This document shows positions 58,975-64,000 of a stretch of 64,000 bases of DNA, piece by piece. The notes below the pieces were generated by a model. That model saw only the letters and a list, made by a program, of their open reading frames with translations. It was not told the DNA's origin and did not search any database. The position numbers and the translations under genes were made by a program. Positions within the stretch are counted from its first letter, which is position 1. Every line of letters begins with the position of its first letter. Source of the DNA: SIRX01 sp965214475 (GTDB taxonomy: Bacteria > Actinomycetota > Rubrobacteria > Rubrobacterales > Rubrobacteraceae); contig OZ243953.1 in assembly GCA_965214475.1 (NCBI GenBank), positions 806,001-870,000 of the forward strand, read 5' to 3'.

Positions 58975-59401
58975 TATACACAGACAAACAATCGTTCGCT
59001 ACCCCACGAGGCCGTAGTTTCGTCGGTTGGTCTGCAAAGATGTTCCCGACTACGACTCTACTTCTAAGTCCGCGTATAGGCTATCGTCTGGGTTAGCGTC
59101 CAGTTCCCGTTCGACCTCCGCGAAGTCGATTTTTGTGCCTTGTCCGTCACTCGTACACGCTGCCCTCCGGGTAAATTCGGTATGGACCCATTATCTCCGG
59201 CCATGAGCCCCGCCCCAACCGAACAAGGTGAGAATGCTGTGAGCGATCTGTAAGATTTCGAAGAAACACTGTTCACTGCGCCCGGCGCCCACATTTAGAA
59301 CATCCGCAAGCGCATGGAGAGATGCCGGCGACCGCCTCCACGTACTTATCGTCCGAGAAGCAGGTTACAAGTTTGCGGAACTATCGGAGAGTAGTCAGGA
59401 C
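58975..59401. other. Intergenic region, possible decayed gene
   Basis: A + strand frame from 59180 reads weakly protein-like but is broken by stops within 25 codons. I cannot assign a family. No repeats or RNA were seen. Confidence 0.3.
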
Positions 59402-59533
59402 CTACCTGAAGCGCATGCGACGCGAGATCTGCTTAAAGAGCAGGCTCCGCACTTTCTGGTTTTTAAGTCCTTTAGTGATTGCCCGGCGAGCCGTCTTGCT
59501 TTTCAGAAGTTTCAAGGCTATGGCTTTCTTCAT
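59402..59533 (-). CDS. Tiny basic protein downstream of topoisomerase IB
   Basis: A 43-codon ORF with a very strong ribosome-binding site (AGGAGGT, ending 6 bases before ATG 59533). It begins 'MKKAIALKLLKSKTARRAIT' and ends 'LLFKQISRRMRFR'. It is strongly basic with amphipathic helical spacing. It lies 30 bp after the topoisomerase stop on the same strand, so co-transcription is likely. Its role is unknown; nucleic-acid or membrane binding is possible. Confidence 0.55.
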   Translation of the reverse strand: MKKAIALKLLKSKTARRAITKGLKNQKVRSLLFKQISRRMRFR

Positions 59534-59562
59534 ACAACGACCTCCTGTGGTTTGCACCTCGG

Positions 59563-60597
59563 CTATGCGGCATTGCTTAGCTCGCGGCGAAGTTTCCTTT
59601 TGAGCAGTTCGAGGAGTGCCCGCTCTTCCTCCGTCAGGTCTCCCTGTTCGGCGGCGATAACCTCTTCCAACTGTTCTCCATTGTAGGCTACCACGGAACC
59701 TTCCAGGTAGTGATCTATAACCCGCGGACTGATGTACGAGGATCGGGCGGTGTCGCGGGTGTTACCGAGCCTCTCTGCCACCGCGTCTACCGCCGCCAGC
59801 ACGTTCTTCTCCGCCTGCTTCATCTCCCCCACCGGCCCGACCTGTGCGAGTTGTAGCGCCGCGAGCAGCGTACCCGCCCAGGTACGGAAATCTTTGGCCG
59901 TAAACTCGTCACCCATGACCTCTTTTATATAGACGTTGAGGTCGCGGGATTTTACGTCTTTTAACATCCCATCTTCGTCGTAGTACTTGAAGATCTCATA
60001 CCCCGGCAGCGAGGCACACTCCTCAACGACCTGACGCAATTTTCTGTCGGTTACAGCCTTGCGCTGGGCCTGCCCCCACTTGCCGGTGTACTCGAAGACT
60101 ATCTTATCGCCCTCTATTTCAAGGTGTTTGCGTCGCAATGTAGCTATACCGTAAGTGCTGTTGTTTTTGGCATACCGTTCCTCGCCCACGCGGAAGTAGG
60201 CGGCGTTCATCAGGCGCGTCATGGCCGCCAGGACTTTCTCGCGGCTCAACTTCTTTTGGCGGAGGTGGGTACTGGTTACGCGGCGCATCTCCGGCAATGT
60301 GTCGGCGAACCGTAGTATACGCTCGAACTTCTCACGCTCTTTCCTCTCGCGGTAGCGAGGATGGTAGACGTATTGCACCCTTCCCGCCGAATCGTAGCCG
60401 ACAGCTTGCACCTTGGCTGAGGGGCCACGGGCGATGCGCGCGTCTTCCCAGGCGGGTGGAACCTTGAGGTCCTCGATGCGCGATAGAACTTTCTCTTCCC
60501 GAACGGTATACCCTGTGTCGGGGTAGCGATAGGAAAAGCCCTGCTCCTTGGAGCCTAGACGCCGTATCCCGGTTTTGAAAAGCACGTGCCGACTCAT
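59563..60597 (-). CDS. DNA topoisomerase IB (poxvirus/bacterial type)
   Basis: A 344-residue enzyme that relaxes supercoils by a 3'-phosphotyrosine intermediate. The N-terminal domain has 'KVLSRIEDLKVPPAWEDARI' and 'YHPRYRERKEREKFERILRF'. The catalytic domain shows 'YFRVGEERYAKNNSTYGIAT' (first Arg region), 'KDFRTWAGTLLAALQLAQVG' (second Arg) and 'TARSSYISPRVIDHYLEGS' with the nucleophile Tyr near residue 290. The length is normal. A tiny basic gene follows in the same transcript. Confidence 0.93.
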   Translation of the reverse strand: MSRHVLFKTGIRRLGSKEQGFSYRYPDTGYTVREEKVLSRIEDLKVPPAWEDARIARGPSAKVQAVGYDSAGRVQYVYHPRYRERKEREKFERILRFADTLPEMRRVTSTHLRQKKLSREKVLAAMTRLMNAAYFRVGEERYAKNNSTYGIATLRRKHLEIEGDKIVFEYTGKWGQAQRKAVTDRKLRQVVEECASLPGYEIFKYYDEDGMLKDVKSRDLNVYIKEVMGDEFTAKDFRTWAGTLLAALQLAQVGPVGEMKQAEKNVLAAVDAVAERLGNTRDTARSSYISPRVIDHYLEGSVVAYNGEQLEEVIAAEQGDLTEEERALLELLKRKLRRELSNAA

Positions 60598-60793
60598 TCG
60601 AAGCCTTTCTTATTCTAACTTGCAGGTTGTATACCCAAACAGAGCACTACTCTCCGTAAAAGCCTACACGGTTTGGTGTCGTTTGGGCAAAAGCAATTGT
60701 CACCCGACAGCAGGGTAAGAGGGAGGTAAAAACAGTGAAGCGAAGTTCGATGTTGACGTCTCGATTCGGAAGCTGCCGGGTAAAATGTAGTTT

Positions 60794-61831
60794 GTGGATG
60801 GATCTCTAACAGAGCGTGGCTTGTTACGGGTTCTTTTGCGGGTTTTGCTGGCTCTATTAGGACTACTGTTGGCCTGGCGGTTCTTAACGCAGGTTGCCAC
60901 CATAGCGCTATTGCTTTCTACCGGGCTGCTGCTCGCCGTGGCGCTCTCCGGGCCGGTCGAGGCGTTGCGCCGACATAAAGTTCCGCGCGGCTTATCTTCA
61001 GCCCTGATCCTGATCGGCTTCGCCTTGATCTTGGTGCTGGGTGGGTGGCTACTCTTGCCAGTATTACAGAAAGAACTCGCGGCGCTGGCCGACGCCCTAC
61101 CCGGAGCGTACGCCTACATGCGAGAGCATGTCAGAGGACTCGCCGCCGCACTCGGTCTCAATGTCAGCCTGAACCTCTCATCCTTATCGCCTGGAGACAT
61201 AGGCCAAGGGCTTCTGGGAGGCGCCCTCGGCCTCTTCGGCACCCTGGCCTCCGCTGCGGGCGGGGTCATAGTTGTCGCTTTTTTGGCCTTCTACCTGGCA
61301 ACAACCCCCGAACCCATCGTGAATTGGGTAATGAAGCTCTTCCCCCCCGACCGCCGGCCCCGGGTGGAGGAGGTGCTTTCGAAGATGCGAATAAAGTTGC
61401 TGGACTGGCTAAAGGGGCGTCTGATCTCCATGGCTATAGTGGGCGCACTCTCGATAGCCGCGCTCTACATCATAGGGGTCCCCGGGGCTCTCTCTTTGGG
61501 CATCTTAGCCGGGCTAGTCTCCTTCGTGCCTTATATCGGGCCGATAATAGGGGTGATCCCACCGACACTCCTCACTCTGGGCGACTCCCCCACGGACGCC
61601 ATCTGGGTACTGATAGCCTACGCGGGCATTCAAGTAGTGGAGAGCTACCTGATCACCCCCCTGGTCATGGAGGAGGTGGCCTCCCTCCATCCCGCGGTGG
61701 TCGTCGCCGCGGTAGCCGCACTCGGGTCGGCCTTCGGTATCCTCGGAGCTATCTTGGCCCTTCCGATAGCCCTTGTGGCAGACTTATTGGTAAAAGAGTT
61801 GTGGTTCAAGCGCTGGGAACAAAGAGAATAA
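60794..61831 (+). CDS. AI-2E family transporter (PerM-like)
   Basis: A 345-residue membrane protein from GTG 60794, with seven or eight segments. The family signatures are visible: 'VALSGPVEALRRHKVPRGLS', a central soluble part with 'PDRRPRVEEVLSKMRIKLLD', 'LKGRLISMAIVGALSIAALY', and 'GLVSFVPYIGPIIGVIPPTL' followed by 'VVESYLITPLVMEEVASLHP'. Members are linked to transport of signals or ions; the substrate is unknown. Confidence 0.92.
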   Translation: MDGSLTERGLLRVLLRVLLALLGLLLAWRFLTQVATIALLLSTGLLLAVALSGPVEALRRHKVPRGLSSALILIGFALILVLGGWLLLPVLQKELAALADALPGAYAYMREHVRGLAAALGLNVSLNLSSLSPGDIGQGLLGGALGLFGTLASAAGGVIVVAFLAFYLATTPEPIVNWVMKLFPPDRRPRVEEVLSKMRIKLLDWLKGRLISMAIVGALSIAALYIIGVPGALSLGILAGLVSFVPYIGPIIGVIPPTLLTLGDSPTDAIWVLIAYAGIQVVESYLITPLVMEEVASLHPAVVVAAVAALGSAFGILGAILALPIALVADLLVKELWFKRWEQRE

Positions 61832-61867
61832 CGTACGGCCTCGTCGAGTAGGCTTAGAACTTACCTT

Positions 61868-62680
61868 CTAGAGCGTGTAATCTATGTCGCGGTGGTACCG
61901 GCCACCGGTCCGTCCCCCGAGGAACGCGCCGAGTAAAGCTACCAACACCGCGGCGACCAGAATACCTATACCTACGGCTCCCTGGGCGACGAGGTCGTTG
62001 AATCCGGGAAGTATGTTCCCCTGGATAAAGCCCTGCATATTCTCCGCAACTCCGGCCGGTAAAAAACTACTAAAGATACCGCCGGCCAACAAAAACAGAA
62101 TGCCCGCTATAACGGTCCAGATGATCAGCATAGCCCCGTTGAGTCCACCGTCGAAACGGGCCAGCCGTCCCGACACGTAGCCACCAAAGAAGTACATCAG
62201 GAAGAGCACGACTCCTACAACAGCCAAGCCGGTAAACGCCGCGGCTCCGAGAGTTTCACCGCTAAGGTCCACCGAAAACCCCAGCGGGATCAGCACGAGA
62301 GCGGGGATCAGGGCCAGCACCGCACCACTGACGAGGGCAACCACGAAGCCTACGAAGCTCGCGAGCCAATCCGTACCGCCGTATATATCGCGCAGCCGTT
62401 CCTCGCGCTCCTCCATGGCCTCGAAGTAGCCACCGGAAGATGTTCCTGTAGAGCCCTGGGCTCCCGGAGACCGCATCACCCGGGTTCCAGCTTCGCCGCC
62501 CCGCGTCTGTCTACGGTCCGAGCGTCGAGTACGGGCCTCTCCACCGCCGGATTGCTGTTGCGGTATCTGCCGGGTTTCTTCTTCCCGCTGCGGCTGCTGC
62601 TGCCGGGTCTGTTCATCTTCGTCCCCGAGAGGCCCGGATCTCCGACGCTCTCTGGATCTATCGTTCGAATTCTCGCTCAT
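61868..62680 (-). CDS. Membrane protein with disordered N-terminus
   Basis: A 270-residue protein. ATG 62680 has GGGAGA upstream and is preferred over ATG 62695. Residues 1-75 are rich in Arg, Gln, Glu and Gly and probably disordered. Four membrane segments follow ('WLASFVGFVVALVSGAVLAL', 'LGAAAFTGLAVVGVVLFLMY', 'LNGAMLIIWTVIAGILFLLA', 'AVGIGILVAAVLVALLGAFL'). The pattern 'GGYVSGRLARFDGGLNG' between the second and third recalls YrzE/TIGR04086-type proteins. Function unknown. Confidence 0.7.
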   Translation of the reverse strand: MSENSNDRSRERRRSGPLGDEDEQTRQQQPQREEETRQIPQQQSGGGEARTRRSDRRQTRGGEAGTRVMRSPGAQGSTGTSSGGYFEAMEEREERLRDIYGGTDWLASFVGFVVALVSGAVLALIPALVLIPLGFSVDLSGETLGAAAFTGLAVVGVVLFLMYFFGGYVSGRLARFDGGLNGAMLIIWTVIAGILFLLAGGIFSSFLPAGVAENMQGFIQGNILPGFNDLVAQGAVGIGILVAAVLVALLGAFLGGRTGGRYHRDIDYTL

Positions 62681-62967
62681 CTGTCTCCCTAGCAATCGCT
62701 TGCTATGCTACCCGGGAATTCTACCCTGATACTGCCGGTCACACCGACGCCCCCCTTACGCGCAGCATTCCGATCATGTACGATTCAAGGATGAGGGACC
62801 TTTCGTGGGCCGCTTTTATACAGTTGGATAAAAATCTCCCTCTTCCAACTCGACCGGACTATACACCGGGCCATATCCACTTCTCATCCTCGTCCATATT
62901 ATAGCCCATGATGTTGCGGGCAGGTCTCCCGCGACGAGGCATAAGTCAAACGATACAGGAGGGTTTT

Positions 62968-64000
62968 TTGGATCCCAACGCTAAACAGGCCGTACTGACC
63001 CAGGCTCACGAGGCCAACGTAAAGTTTATCCGGTTGCAGTTCACGGATATTCTGGGGACGCTAAAGAGCTTCGCCATCACGGTCGAGGAGCTAGAAGACG
63101 CGCTCGACGGCGGTATGGGCTTCGACGGGTCTTCGATCACCGGCTACCAGGACATCGAAGAGTCGGATATGATCGCCATGCCAGACCCCGGTTCTTTCCA
63201 GATCATCCCTTGGAGCCCGCAGGAAGAGCCTACGGCCCGCATGATCTGCGACGTCCAGACTCCCGACGGCGATCCTTACGTCGGCGACCCGCGCTACGTC
63301 CTGAAACGAGCCCTGGAACGGTCCAAAGAGATGGGCTTCGACAAGTTCTACGTCGGCCCGGAGCTTGAGTTTTTCTATTTCAAGGACCCGTACAGCACTG
63401 AGCCCCTAGACTACGGCGGCTACTTCGACCTGACGACCCTAGACGCGGCGACCAGCCTGCGCCGGGATACGGTCCAGACGCTACAGCAGCTCGGTATCAA
63501 GGTGGAGTATTCGCACCACGAAGTCGGCGTGTCTCAGCACGAGATCGACTTGCGCTACGATGACGCCCTCTCGATGGCCGACAAGGTGATGACCTACAAG
63601 ACGGTCGTCAAGGAGATCGCCACCCGCCACGGTGTCTACGCGACGTTCATGCCCAAGCCGCTAATGGATCAGAACGGCTCCGGTATGCACACCCACCAGA
63701 GCCTCTTCACCGATGGGAAGAACTCCTTCTTCGACGGAGACTCAGAGGACTACCTCTCTGACGAGGCAAAGGCGTTTATCGCCGGACAGCTCCGGCACGC
63801 CCGCGAACTCTCGGTTATCTTCGCCCAGCACGTAAACTCCTACAAACGTCTGGTCCCCGGCTACGAGGCCCCGGTCTACATCGCCTGGAGTCGCCGTAAC
63901 CGCTCGGCCCTGGTACGAGTGCCCGGCTTCCACCCCGGCGAGGAGAAAGCCACGCGCATGGAACTGCGCTGCCCCGACCCGGCGGCGAACATCTACCTCG
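62968..64000 (+). CDS. glnA: Glutamine synthetase type I (3' end outside the window)
   Basis: 344 codons are visible from TTG 62968, which has AGGAGGG upstream (62957-62963). The beta-grasp domain 'VKFIRLQFTDILGTLKSFAI' and 'DGGMGFDGSSITGYQDIEES' (Asp-Gly-Ser-Ser latch) is followed by 'FYVGPELEFFYFKD' (metal Glu residues), 'HHEVGVSQHEIDLRY', 'MPKPLMDQNGSGMHTHQSLF' and 'RLVPGYEAPVYIAWSRRNRS'. The sequence suits the GSI-alpha type without the adenylylation-linked insertion. The last part, with the final metal residues, is cut at the edge. Confidence 0.94.
   Translation, partial: MDPNAKQAVLTQAHEANVKFIRLQFTDILGTLKSFAITVEELEDALDGGMGFDGSSITGYQDIEESDMIAMPDPGSFQIIPWSPQEEPTARMICDVQTPDGDPYVGDPRYVLKRALERSKEMGFDKFYVGPELEFFYFKDPYSTEPLDYGGYFDLTTLDAATSLRRDTVQTLQQLGIKVEYSHHEVGVSQHEIDLRYDDALSMADKVMTYKTVVKEIATRHGVYATFMPKPLMDQNGSGMHTHQSLFTDGKNSFFDGDSEDYLSDEAKAFIAGQLRHARELSVIFAQHVNSYKRLVPGYEAPVYIAWSRRNRSALVRVPGFHPGEEKATRMELRCPDPAANIYL

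Overview
The window looks like a chromosomal segment of an actinobacterium of the Rubrobacter type. The reasons are moderately GC-rich coding, frequent GTG and TTG starts, a class E sortase with LPxTG-type surface proteins, a CbiX/DR2241 protein pair of the kind known from Deinococcus, BON-domain and excalibur-like surface proteins, and actinobacterial-style regulators. This assignment is an inference from gene content; no rRNA is present and I recognised no tRNA.

Positions 1-27.5 kb are mostly ordinary chromosome. They hold a DUF72 protein, an HDAC-like/SDR/flavin oxidoreductase/membrane-protein operon, two CPBP membrane proteases, endonuclease IV and a rhomboid. A zinc-type ABC transporter with its Fur-family regulator has two palindromic operators. 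One intact IS5-type element, an LTA-synthase-like sulfatase, lgt, PBP2 and a class E sortase follow. Next come a phosphomannomutase, BON proteins, the DR2241/CbiX pair, a 2-hydroxyacid dehydrogenase, a CitG-like protein, a peroxiredoxin, a DUF1684 protein and a GCS2-type ligase.

Positions 27.5-44.7 kb are an accessory, heavily rearranged zone. It contains a TrpD-like gene cut by an IS3 remnant, a LURP/scramblase-like pseudogene with several lesions, and two copies of a roughly 320-bp leader sequence in front of unrelated genes. It also has a two-component system, a tyrosine-recombinase operon, a frameshifted secreted phospholipase A2 overlapping a parvulin-like protein, and a DDE transposase with a frameshift and an internal deletion. 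A VapBC pair sits behind a 19-bp periodic array, and a YgiT/DUF4258 toxin-antitoxin pair closes the zone.

Positions 44.6-49 kb form a surface module: two LPxTG proteins flank a NarL-type two-component system. The class E sortase at 17.4-18.1 kb is the obvious anchoring enzyme. A phoX gene broken by one nonsense codon follows, behind a PHO-box-like direct repeat.

Positions 51.6-54.3 kb are a 2.67-kb transposon with perfect 19-bp inverted repeats and a 4-bp target duplication. It carries an IS1182-type transposase with two amber stops and a DUF849 (BKACE) gene. A 121-bp MITE-like element with nearly the same ends lies at 58.5 kb. The rest is ordinary: an SDR, a MacB-like ABC pair, topoisomerase IB with a tiny basic protein downstream, an AI-2E family protein, a membrane protein, and the start of type I glutamine synthetase running off the end.
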